This document shows positions 1 to 6,890 of a stretch of DNA of 13,371 nt, one piece after another (within the stretch, counting starts at the first letter, position 1; each line of letters opens with the position of its first letter). A program made the position numbers and the translations under genes. The DNA is from an uncultured Clostridia bacterium (GTDB lineage: Bacteria; Bacillota; Clostridia; Christensenellales; Aristaeellaceae). Location: contig CAKUKP010000080.1 in assembly GCA_934663625.1 (NCBI GenBank), forward strand, positions 1 to 13,371, in the 5' to 3' direction. Below the pieces are notes generated by a model that was not told the origin of the DNA, made no database searches, and worked only from the letters and a program-made list of their open reading frames with translations.

Positions 1-911
1 TCGCTGTCTTGCGCCGAAACGGTAATTTCGAAGCCCGCAAAATCGCCGTCAACTTCGTACACTTCGATGGTTTCGGCAATGACATTTTCCATACCATTTT
101 CAGTTTCGAGGGCGCCGGTAACTTCAATGCGCATCGTGCCCACGCCGTCCGCTTCGGTATAATTGCCGGTTTCGGTAATCAGCATCGTTTCCGTTTCGCC
201 GGTCGATTCATCGCGCACGTTCATGCGGACTTCGGCGGCAACCTTCGTTTCACCGATGTCAAAAGTGCCCTCCACGGAGAAGTGCACGCCGCTGTCCGCG
301 ATGTATGCAATCTGCTGCGCGGCGTCCGTCTGACCGATCATGGTCATCAGATCGCCCAGCCTTGCGCAGATTTCATCGATGATCGTCTGCATGCCTTCCT
401 CGCTGATGGAAATCACATAATGCGTAGCGGTTTCGCCGTCGATTTCAACCGTGCCATCCTCCGTTACGGATTCGGCAACCACCGCGGTGATCTTTTCAAT
501 GGAAGCAGACCATTCCGCCGCCAGCTTCGTAATACCTTCCGCCAGCAGCTGCGGCAGCTGTTCCAGATCGATGCCGTACTGTGCCAGCGCCTGATTCAGC
601 AGCGTGGTCACCGTTTCCATATCGATGGAATAGATCTCGGAAACGCCGTCCGCGAACGCGATGATCTTATCCCCTGCAATCTGCAGCGCCAGATCGGCAA
701 CGGTGCCGCCATTCGCGTTTACCGCGATGCGAAAGCCCGCGCCGTCATCGCTCTGCGCCGTGCCAAGCACGAGCTCCACGCCGTCCAGAACGTATTCGGT
801 TCCGTCCGCCGTCATGCGCATATTGCCAATCGTCAGATCGCATCCCTCCGCCATCGCAAAAGGCGCGACTGCGAGCAGCATGCAAAGAATCAGTGCAATG
901 AGTTTCTTCAT
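1..911 (-). CDS. Secreted protein of unknown function (3' end missing)
   Basis: The reading frame opens with ATG at 911 and stays open to the window edge: 303 codons with no stop, so the C-terminus is outside the window. A GGGAGA ribosome binding site lies just upstream. Residues 1-21 form a typical signal peptide (MKK, a hydrophobic core, then AMA before EG), so the product is exported, probably cleaved by signal peptidase I. The mature part is acidic and rich in Gly, Thr, Ala and Glu, with no cysteine cluster or catalytic motif that I recognise. Alternating hydrophobic and polar segments (for example VHFSVEGTFDIGETKVAAEV) suggest beta-sheet structure, and a helical stretch (LNQALAQYGIDLEQLPQLL) lies near residue 110. 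It diverges from the large surface protein at 1100 and shares a similar promoter element with it. Function unknown; a cell-surface or periplasm-like role is inference. Confidence 0.8.
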   Translation of the reverse strand, partial: MKKLIALILCMLLAVAPFAMAEGCDLTIGNMRMTADGTEYVLDGVELVLGTAQSDDGAGFRIAVNANGGTVADLALQIAGDKIIAFADGVSEIYSIDMETVTTLLNQALAQYGIDLEQLPQLLAEGITKLAAEWSASIEKITAVVAESVTEDGTVEIDGETATHYVISISEEGMQTIIDEICARLGDLMTMIGQTDAAQQIAYIADSGVHFSVEGTFDIGETKVAAEVRMNVRDESTGETETMLITETGNYTEADGVGTMRIEVTGALETENGMENVIAETIEVYEVDGDFAGFEITVSAQDS

Positions 912-934
912 GTTCCATTCTCCCTTGTATTTTA

Positions 935-963
935 TTGACCCACTATGTATTTCGACATATATA
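935..963 (+). promoter_or_regulatory. Possible second, sigma-A-like promoter for the large surface protein gene
   Basis: TTGACC (935-940), a 17-bp spacer and TATATA (958-963) fit a housekeeping promoter with four or five of six matches per box. It would give a leader of about 130 nt. It may work beside the ECF-like element closer to the gene, or be a chance match in AT-rich DNA. Confidence 0.3.
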
Positions 964-977
964 ACGGAATCCCTTTT

Positions 978-1006
978 TTGACGGACAAGCTTCACACTTT
1001 GTTCCC
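978..1006 (-). promoter_or_regulatory. Putative ECF-type promoter for the secreted protein gene
   Basis: Read on the minus strand, GGGAAC (1006-1001) and CGTCAA (983-978) are separated by exactly 17 bp, and the -35 part continues as AACAAA. This resembles promoters of envelope-stress ECF sigma factors of Firmicutes (GAAAC ... CGTC). The predicted start near 971 gives a leader of about 60 nt before the ATG at 911. The facing element at 1037-1065 has the same layout, which strengthens the call. A sigma-A-type promoter cannot be excluded. Confidence 0.45.
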
Positions 1007-1036
1007 ATAAAATACCATATTTTTCCATTGGAATTC

Positions 1037-1065
1037 AGAAACAAAATCCGTCATCCCTTCGTCTA
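1037..1065 (+). promoter_or_regulatory. Putative ECF-type promoter for the large surface protein gene
   Basis: AGAAAC (1037-1042) is followed after 17 bp by CGTCTA (1060-1065). GAAAC plus CGTCTA at 16-17 bp matches the known ECF consensus of the sigma-W/M/X group well. The predicted start near 1072 leaves a leader of about 28 nt, with the AGGAGGG ribosome binding site inside it. CGTCTA also sits in the loop of a small CCCTT/AAGGG inverted repeat (1055-1070). Confidence 0.5.
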
Positions 1066-1099
1066 AAGGGCATAAGCCATGGAACAGGAGGGATCGATT

Positions 1100-4000
1100 A
1101 TGAAAAAGACCGGCTTATTGCTGATTCTGTTGGCGCTGATCATTGCGCTGATTCCGGCATACGCCGCAACCACCACGGGACGTGGCGATGAGGTTGCGCG
1201 CAACGGCGGATTGGCCGCATTCATGAATAGTACCGGCAGCATCTACATATCCGGACAAAGCACCCCGATGAACCAGACCCCCGCGAAGGGCGTTCTGTCC
1301 ATCGACGCTTACCGGATCGTATTCTTTGCTACCAACGGCGATCTGATGAGCATTTCATTGGACACCAACCAGGAAACCGTGCTGACGAAGGACGCCGCTG
1401 CCGCGTGCGTCGCGAACGACAGCGTCTACTACATCAGCAAGGCGGATTCGAAAAAGCTGATTCGCTGCGATATCGACAGCGGCAAAACGCAGACCGTGCT
1501 GACCGCCACCGAGAATCTGAATCGCGTGTACAGCAGCGCCAGCGGCGTAATCGCCGCGCAGGTTTCGAATTCCGGCGCGTACATTCAGGACGCGGTCAGC
1601 GGCAAATTCATCGCCTACAACGGCGATATCGCCAATGAAATCCAGAATTTCGATACGTTCGACGTCTATACCGACAGCCAGAAGAACCTGTATATAAAGA
1701 CCTCTGGCGCGTCCTCCGGCGCGTTTGTGGATTCCAACGTGCAGGATTGGGCGGTGATCGGCAGCAACATCTATTACATCACCGGCGTAAGCAGCAATAT
1801 CACGCTGAAAAGCTACAGCACCGCGAACGCCACCTGGAACATCGTATTCGTGCCCAACATTGAAATGGAACCGCAGCTGACCGCCAGCGCGGGCACGCTG
1901 TTCATGCTGGGCAAGAACAACATCGTATACTGTGTAGATGTAAGCAACCGCTGCCTGGTGAAGTTCGCCACGCTGCCGGATAAATCCAGCTACAACGTGA
2001 CCTCCGGCAAGCAGGTAACCGGCTTCACGATCGAAGCGGTCAGCGGCCAGCTGAACGTATACGGCACGGTATCCGGCACGGACACGCTGCCCACCTTCAC
2101 CTTTGTAGACAGCACGAGCACCGCCGTTTCGGATACATCGTCTGAAACCATGCTGCTGTGCGCCTACGCCATCGACGGCGAAGATACGGTAGCCGCGCTG
2201 CTGAAGCCCGCGCCGCAGTATTCCACGCTGCGCAGGGGCAGCCGCGGCGAAGCGGTCTCCGCCATCCAGCAGCCGCTCTACGATCTGGGCTACTACAATT
2301 ACTACATCGACGGCATCTACGGCTGGCGCACCGAACTGGCGGTAGAAATGCTGCAAAGCGATCTGGGTCTGCGCGTAACGGGCGTTGCGAACGCCGATCT
2401 GCAGAAGCTGATTCTGGCGGGCGGACTTGAGCCCTACAGCCCCTATCGCCAGATTTCCATCGGCAGCACCGGCTGGCGCGTGCGCAACATGCAGGAGCGT
2501 CTGCGAGATCTGGGCTATCTGGCGGACGATGCGGACGGCATCTTTGGCGAACGCACTGAGGCCGCCGTGGAACTGTTCCAGCAGGAAAACGGCCTGACGG
2601 TAAACGGCGTCGCAAACGAGGCTACCCTGAAGCGCCTGTATTCCAGCAATGCGGCGGAATGCTCCACCTACATTGAACTGCGCAAGGGCGACAGCGGCTA
2701 CCGCGTGCGCGCCCTGAACGAACGCCTGAAGGAGCTGTACTACCTCGAAGGCGACGCGGGCAGCTATTATTCTTCGGCAACTGCAGAAGCCGTGCGGCGC
2801 TTCCAGGCTGAAATCGGTCTGCGCCAGTCCGGCAGAGCCAGCGCATCCCTGCAATCGAAGCTGTTTGCGAATAGCGCGCCGGAATACAGCGGCTATATCA
2901 CGCTGCGCCGCGGCGATGATAATTCTCGCGTGGAAGAATTGCAGCGCAGGCTTTCCAAGCTGAACTACTTTGACGGCAACTGCACCGGCTACTACGGCGC
3001 AAAGACCCAGCAGGCGGTATGGCTGTTCCAGCGCATGAACGGTCTGTACGCCGACGGCGTAGCGGATCCCGAAACGCTGGCAGCGATCTTCGACCGCAAC
3101 GCTTCCGAATACAACCCGCCGAAGAAGATCGGCACGCCTGAAATCACCCTGAGCAGCTTTGTGGAGCAGCAGGGCAACGAATACGTGGTATCCACCACAA
3201 CGAACCCGACCGGCAGCACCACCGCCAGCTGGTTCACAGATGGCGACGTCGCTTCCTATGATATCATCATTACCGATGCGAACGGCAATATCTGCCTTAC
3301 GCAGGATAATGTAAGCGCCGATACCACGATGCTGGATATCCCGATCGATAGTCTGACCGAGGATCTGCGCTATCAGCTGACGATCACCGCGCACCCCTAT
3401 GATTACGCGGATGATTCCGATACCGAAGCTTCGATCTTCTTCACCCGCAAGGAAGTATCCCTGCCCATCCCGGTAACGAACCTGATCATCACCCCGCAGG
3501 GCGAAGGCATCAGCTACTTCGATAACATCTACAACATGGCGCAGGAAAACCTTTCCTTCATGTGGATCGCGGACGGCGATGTGCGCGGCTACGCCTACAA
3601 GGTGACCGACGCCGATGGCAACGCCATCGCGTTCAGCCAGGATGTAACGGATACCCGCGAAGTACAGATCGCCGCAAGCCTGCTCAAGCAGGACAGCGTA
3701 TACACGCTGACCGTGTGCGCGGTGCCGGTAGATCACGCGCTGGAGGATCCGGAAACCCTGACCAGCAGCATCCAGTTCCGCCCCGTGGCGACCACGCCCG
3801 CGGAAACGCCGGATGAAACGCCCAATGGCGAAACCGTAGATCAGCCCTCGCTGCCCGACGGACTTGCGCAGGATGCATCCAACGTTGAAGCCAGCGCGGA
3901 TCAGAACGCGGAAGCGCCCGCCGAGGTGGTCAACCAGATCGTTTCCGGCGAACCCGCAATCGGCGAAGATATCGTATCGCCCGAACAGCAGGAAGCCATC

Positions 4001-5104
4001 GATGCGGCGGATGAACCCGATGACGAATCCGATGTGGAAATCCCTGTAGAATCCACGCCGGAACCCACGGTTGAACCTGCGGTAGAGGTTACCGAGGAAC
4101 CCGCAATCGAAGTCACCGAGGAACCCACGGCAGAACCTACTGCCGAGCCTACCGAGGAGCCTACGCCTGAACCCACTGCCGAACCGGTAACGATCGAAGC
4201 GCCCGTTCTGGGTATTGAACCCAACAACGGCTCCACGCCGGTAACCGTGTACGATGAAAACGGAAACGAAATGCAGGTGGACGCTTACCTGCTTGCCGAA
4301 GGCGATCTGGCATTCAGCTGGTACGCCGAGGGCGCGGGCAGCTACCTTGTACAGATCAGCGATGAAAACGGCAATCTGTACGTCGATCAGACGCTGGAAA
4401 TCACCGAAGCGGGCATGAACAGCGCAAATCTGCAGAGCAACATGATCTATCGCCTGCACGTTACCGCCATCGCGGCGGCAGACAGCGGCGTGACCGCCGA
4501 TGCAGATCTGTACTTCCTGCTCTCCGCGGCGGAAGAACCCGTTGTGGAAGAACCGGTAGTTGAAGAACCCGTGGTGGAAGAACCCATCGTAGAGGAACCC
4601 GTGGTGGAGGAACCTGTGGTTGAAGAACCCGTTCCTACCGAGGAACCCTATGTAGAACCCGATCCCACCGAGGAACCCTATGTAGAGCCTGACCCCACCG
4701 AGGAACCCTATGTAGAGCCTGACCCCACCGAGGAACCTTACGTAGAAGAGCCCTACATCCCCGATGAGGAACCCTATGTGCCCGACGATAGCGAAATGGA
4801 ACCGCAGATGACCGACGGCAGCGTAATCTGGGCTGCGCCGATCGATGCATACAGCGATTCTGAAACGATCGCCGCGCTGCAGCAGCGCCTGGTAGAATGG
4901 GGCTGGCTGAACGTAGACGATTACACCGAAGGCACGCTGGACGATGCGACCATCGACGCGGTCATTCGCATTCAGCAGTACATGAGCGAACGCGGCGTGA
5001 ACTACATGATCTGTGATCCGATGGATCCGGTTGTGGATGTTGCAACGCTTCAGCTGATGTTCGATGAAAGCCTCGGCATGACCTTCGAAAATCCCGAAAT
5101 GTAA
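1100..5104 (+). CDS. Large secreted protein with peptidoglycan-binding repeats, Fn3-like domains and acidic repeat linkers
   Basis: The protein has 1334 residues when started at ATG 1100, which has AGGAGGG about 7 nt upstream. The in-frame ATG at 1079 would place that binding site inside the gene, so I reject it. Layout: signal peptide 1-22 (ends AYA); a region to about 370 with repeated short strands (VYYIS, IYYITG, LFMLG, IVYCVD) like a beta-propeller; four peptidoglycan-binding (PG_binding_1-like) repeats at about 377-443, 452-517, 525-593 and 600-668, each with L..G..G..V..LQ..L..L.Y and a later AV..FQ...GL...G. Three similar Fn3-like domains follow (about 677-789, 790-896, 1034-1144), then Pro/Glu/Thr linkers and a C-terminal helical segment (about 1250-1334) that looks like a fifth, degenerate PG-binding repeat. 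No hydrolase domain, sortase motif or membrane anchor is visible. It probably binds the cell wall non-covalently; the partner is unknown. A terminator-like hairpin follows the stop codon. Confidence 0.85.
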   Translation: MKKTGLLLILLALIIALIPAYAATTTGRGDEVARNGGLAAFMNSTGSIYISGQSTPMNQTPAKGVLSIDAYRIVFFATNGDLMSISLDTNQETVLTKDAAAACVANDSVYYISKADSKKLIRCDIDSGKTQTVLTATENLNRVYSSASGVIAAQVSNSGAYIQDAVSGKFIAYNGDIANEIQNFDTFDVYTDSQKNLYIKTSGASSGAFVDSNVQDWAVIGSNIYYITGVSSNITLKSYSTANATWNIVFVPNIEMEPQLTASAGTLFMLGKNNIVYCVDVSNRCLVKFATLPDKSSYNVTSGKQVTGFTIEAVSGQLNVYGTVSGTDTLPTFTFVDSTSTAVSDTSSETMLLCAYAIDGEDTVAALLKPAPQYSTLRRGSRGEAVSAIQQPLYDLGYYNYYIDGIYGWRTELAVEMLQSDLGLRVTGVANADLQKLILAGGLEPYSPYRQISIGSTGWRVRNMQERLRDLGYLADDADGIFGERTEAAVELFQQENGLTVNGVANEATLKRLYSSNAAECSTYIELRKGDSGYRVRALNERLKELYYLEGDAGSYYSSATAEAVRRFQAEIGLRQSGRASASLQSKLFANSAPEYSGYITLRRGDDNSRVEELQRRLSKLNYFDGNCTGYYGAKTQQAVWLFQRMNGLYADGVADPETLAAIFDRNASEYNPPKKIGTPEITLSSFVEQQGNEYVVSTTTNPTGSTTASWFTDGDVASYDIIITDANGNICLTQDNVSADTTMLDIPIDSLTEDLRYQLTITAHPYDYADDSDTEASIFFTRKEVSLPIPVTNLIITPQGEGISYFDNIYNMAQENLSFMWIADGDVRGYAYKVTDADGNAIAFSQDVTDTREVQIAASLLKQDSVYTLTVCAVPVDHALEDPETLTSSIQFRPVATTPAETPDETPNGETVDQPSLPDGLAQDASNVEASADQNAEAPAEVVNQIVSGEPAIGEDIVSPEQQEAIDAADEPDDESDVEIPVESTPEPTVEPAVEVTEEPAIEVTEEPTAEPTAEPTEEPTPEPTAEPVTIEAPVLGIEPNNGSTPVTVYDENGNEMQVDAYLLAEGDLAFSWYAEGAGSYLVQISDENGNLYVDQTLEITEAGMNSANLQSNMIYRLHVTAIAAADSGVTADADLYFLLSAAEEPVVEEPVVEEPVVEEPIVEEPVVEEPVVEEPVPTEEPYVEPDPTEEPYVEPDPTEEPYVEPDPTEEPYVEEPYIPDEEPYVPDDSEMEPQMTDGSVIWAAPIDAYSDSETIAALQQRLVEWGWLNVDDYTEGTLDDATIDAVIRIQQYMSERGVNYMICDPMDPVVDVATLQLMFDESLGMTFENPEM
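4541..4630 (+). repeat. Six 15-bp tandem units coding for VVEEP
   Basis: Six consecutive in-frame units encode VVEEP (one is IVEEP). The bases differ between units mainly at third codon positions (gaa/gag, ccc/ccg/cct), so the repeat is kept at protein level. It forms an extended acidic Pro-rich linker inside the large surface protein. Confidence 0.9.
4637..4744 (+). repeat. 30-bp tandem repeat coding for TEEPYVEPDP
   Basis: Three full units (4637-4666, 4667-4696, 4697-4726) and a partial fourth encode TEEPYVEPDP. Units two and three are identical in every base, while unit one differs at synonymous positions, which points to a recent duplication by slippage or recombination. Copy number may vary between strains. 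Confidence 0.9.
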
Positions 5105-5126
5105 AACTAAAACAACCCATAAAACA

Positions 5127-5152
5127 GAGGGTCGGCAATTATGCCGGCCCTC
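5127..5152. terminator. Bidirectional terminator between the surface protein gene and thyX
   Basis: A 10-bp stem with one G-T pair (arms 5127-5136 and 5143-5152) and loop AATTAT lies between two convergent genes, 23 bp after the surface protein stop. The minus strand continues into a T-rich run (TTTTATGGGTTGTTTT), the plus strand into a weaker AT-rich one. It probably ends transcription from both sides. Confidence 0.75.
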
Positions 5153-5172
5153 AAATTATATTCATTTGTAAT

Positions 5173-6519
5173 TCATGCCTTGTCCACGGTTTTCCATTCG
5201 CCGTCCACGATGCGCACCCTGCGCCCGCAGCTCATCTTGCCTTCGGGGCATTTGCCCGTCACGGCGCAGGTGGGGCCGTAGAACCGGAACAGCGGCCGCG
5301 CGGCCGTCGCATTCAGGCACGCGATCAGATCGCGCGCGATGCCGCGGATTTCCCACTGTGCGCGCGAACAGGCGCGCAGCTTCGCAAAGTGCAGAATCTC
5401 GCGCGCGTTCATCGAAATCAGCATCGATGTGGTATGCCCCGCCATCGCAAAATACGTAAGGGACGCATCGTTTGCGCCCAGCGCCCTTGCTTCCCGCGCG
5501 GCGGCAGCCTGCGCTTCAAAGGCGCGCACGTACAGTTCGTGCGCCTGCGCGTTCTGCGAAACGCTCTCCGGCAGCACATAGTTGCCGTCCGTCAGGGCGC
5601 TCAGTTCATGGTGCAGCATCAGGGAAAGCATCCTGTGGCGCGTAAAATGCGTGACGCACGCGAGTGACGCATGATCGATGCGGAAGGTATAATACAGCGC
5701 TTCCAGCTCGCGCGGGCGATCATCCGCCAGCAGCGCGCGAATCGACGCTTCATCCGCGCCGGAAAACCTGCGTGCAAAGCGCATGGCGGTATCCAGAAGC
5801 CCCATCGGATCGGTGGGCGCGCCGATGATTTCAACCTTCGGCGGCAGCGCGCCGCCCACGGCGATATCGCCGGACGATGCTTCCATGCGCTCCGGATTGC
5901 AGGATTTCAGCTGCGCATCCAGCACGTCCGGATACATTTCGTCAAACTGGCGCTTGAGCTGTTCGCCCAGCGCGCGAATTTCCGCGAAGCGCGCGCCCCT
6001 GCCCTGCACCATCGCGCAGATCATGTGCATCAGCTCGCGCGCGTTCATCGTAACGAAGAAATTGCTGCGGAAGCCGTAAGGCAGCACGAAGCGCGCATCC
6101 TCCTTCGGCACGCCCAGCTCCATCAGGCGCCGATAGGTATTGAACAGCGCTTCCGCGCTGCGGGCGTACACATCGCGCACTGCGGCGCTCATATCATCCG
6201 GCACCACATAGCCCGCATCGGAAAAATCCACGTACCGGCGGGATTTTACCGTGTAGGACGCGAGCCGGTATTCGATCACGAACTGCTCCACCATCACGGA
6301 TACATCGTTAAACGCGATCGATACCGTTTGATGCTCGATCACCGATTTATGGCCGGAGGACAATACCTTGCCCACCAGCTTCAGATCCTTTTCTATATCG
6401 CCGCTCTTTTCATATATTTCCATCGCCGTACCCTGCTGGGTGGAAATGCGCGCGGAGGACGCGACAATCCGCCGCTGATCCGGATTCGGATGCAGGATTA
6501 CAGCTTTCGATTTATTCAT
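5173..6519 (-). CDS. thyX: Flavin-dependent thymidylate synthase, tandem-domain form
   Basis: ThyX makes dTMP from dUMP with FAD, NAD(P)H and methylene-tetrahydrofolate. The 448-residue product is about twice the usual ThyX length and holds two ThyX-like domains (about 1-235 and 236-405). The first has SGHKSVIEH (55-63) and a signature version EYRLASYTVKSRRY (83-96); the second has RHRMLS at 294-299. Both carry NARE followed by a helix (159-162 and 371-374), as in ThyX, which shows an internal duplication. Each copy keeps a different part of the canonical RHRxxSxNExSxRY motif. A tail with Cys 418, 424 and 431 follows. Start: ATG 6519 with GGAGGGG 5 nt upstream; upstream in-frame ATGs overlap that site or lie before the promoter. 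The family call is firm, but activity as a thymidylate synthase is inferred, because neither domain keeps the whole motif. Confidence 0.82.
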   Translation of the reverse strand: MNKSKAVILHPNPDQRRIVASSARISTQQGTAMEIYEKSGDIEKDLKLVGKVLSSGHKSVIEHQTVSIAFNDVSVMVEQFVIEYRLASYTVKSRRYVDFSDAGYVVPDDMSAAVRDVYARSAEALFNTYRRLMELGVPKEDARFVLPYGFRSNFFVTMNARELMHMICAMVQGRGARFAEIRALGEQLKRQFDEMYPDVLDAQLKSCNPERMEASSGDIAVGGALPPKVEIIGAPTDPMGLLDTAMRFARRFSGADEASIRALLADDRPRELEALYYTFRIDHASLACVTHFTRHRMLSLMLHHELSALTDGNYVLPESVSQNAQAHELYVRAFEAQAAAAREARALGANDASLTYFAMAGHTTSMLISMNAREILHFAKLRACSRAQWEIRGIARDLIACLNATAARPLFRFYGPTCAVTGKCPEGKMSCGRRVRIVDGEWKTVDKA

Positions 6520-6541
6520 AATAACCCCTCCATTCATTACG

Positions 6542-6571
6542 ATTATATCACAAATCGCCGTCCTCTGTAAA
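6542..6571 (-). promoter_or_regulatory. thyX promoter
   Basis: On the minus strand TTTACA (6571-6566), an 18-bp spacer and TATAAT (6547-6542) form a strong sigma-A-like promoter. Transcription would start near 6535, only about 16 nt before the ATG, with the GGAGGGG site in between. Confidence 0.7.
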
Positions 6572-6575
6572 CGTC

Positions 6576-6598
6576 GGTTATGGGAAATCCACATAACC
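6576..6598. promoter_or_regulatory. Inverted repeat just upstream of the thyX promoter
   Basis: GGTTATG (6576-6582) and CATAACC (6592-6598) are perfect inverted repeats around a 9-bp centre that could add two more G-C pairs. The element begins 5 bp upstream of the thyX -35 box, a common place for an operator. No T-run follows on either strand, so a terminator is unlikely. The binding protein is unknown, and it does not match an NrdR box. Confidence 0.4.
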
Positions 6599-6677
6599 AT
6601 AATTCTTAATGTATATCAATTTTATCAACGGAACTTTATATGAATCGGAGATTTTGACGGAATCTTGCGCTTTTGCC

Positions 6678-6706
6678 TTGATTTCGCCACAATTTTCAGG
6701 TATAAT
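6678..6706 (+). promoter_or_regulatory. Distal promoter P1 upstream of nrdD copy A
   Basis: TTGATT (6678-6683), a 17-bp spacer and TATAAT (6701-6706) make a near-consensus sigma-A-like promoter. The predicted start near 6713 is about 180 nt before the nrdD ATG. There is no long reading frame in the leader, so it either serves nrdD as a second promoter or drives a short RNA. Confidence 0.6.
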
Positions 6707-6772
6707 AGTTGACGTTTGCGGCTTTCCACGCATAAAGCCATGAAATCTTCACGATCTTCCGCGCAACTATTA
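6703..6772. repeat. Widely spaced 9-bp inverted repeat across promoter P1 and its leader
   Basis: TAATAGTTG (6703-6711) and CAACTATTA (6764-6772) are perfect reverse complements 52 bp apart. The left arm overlaps the P1 -10 box, so it acts either as paired DNA operator sites or as a hairpin in a minus-strand transcript. Function unknown. Confidence 0.4.
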
Positions 6773-6823
6773 CAGAAGATTGAATAGTATCTTAAAACAT
6801 ATCGACCCATAAAACGGACGAAT

Positions 6824-6839
6824 CCCCCATATATTGTGT
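6824..6839 (+). promoter_or_regulatory. NrdR box 1 of nrdD copy A
   Basis: CCCCCATATATTGTGT matches the known NrdR-box pattern acaCwAtATaTwgtgt at 13 of 16 positions by my count. It abuts the -35 box of P2. NrdR is an ATP-cone repressor that binds paired boxes and shuts off ribonucleotide reductase genes when dATP is high. Its partner box starts exactly 32 bp downstream. Confidence 0.7.
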
Positions 6840-6867
6840 TGACTTTTGGATCAGAACACAATATAAT
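6839..6867 (+). promoter_or_regulatory. Proximal promoter P2 of nrdD copy A
   Basis: TTGACT (6839-6844), a 17-bp spacer and TATAAT (6862-6867) form a near-perfect sigma-A-like promoter. The -10 box lies inside NrdR box 2 and the -35 box touches box 1, so repressor binding would block polymerase. Transcription should start near 6874, leaving a leader of about 17 nt that begins with the AGGAGG ribosome binding site. Confidence 0.8.
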
Positions 6868-6871
6868 GTGT
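6856..6871 (+). promoter_or_regulatory. NrdR box 2 of nrdD copy A
   Basis: ACACAATATAATGTGT matches the NrdR-box pattern at 15 of 16 positions by my count and covers the P2 -10 box completely. It starts 32 bp, about three helical turns, after box 1. That is the usual arrangement for cooperative NrdR binding. Confidence 0.8.
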
Positions 6872-6890
6872 TCAGGAGGTGGAACCCACG

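Noticed and set aside
1355..4459. Very long open frame on the minus strand opposite the large surface protein
   Set aside because: It is antisense to a gene with signal peptide, repeats and clear domains. Its product is rich in Arg, Gly and His with no domain, as expected from mirrored GC-biased codons.
6740..6787. 15-codon frame in the nrdD leader as a leader peptide
   Set aside because: No Shine-Dalgarno sequence, no run of regulatory codons and no attenuator hairpin after it; noted only within the P1 finding.
5115..6814. The 11-mer ACCCATAAAAC near 5115-5125, with CCCATAAAAC again at 6806-6815 and a CCCATAAA form near 1004
   Set aside because: Short AT-rich words in intergenic DNA; positions relative to genes differ, so a shared function is not supported.
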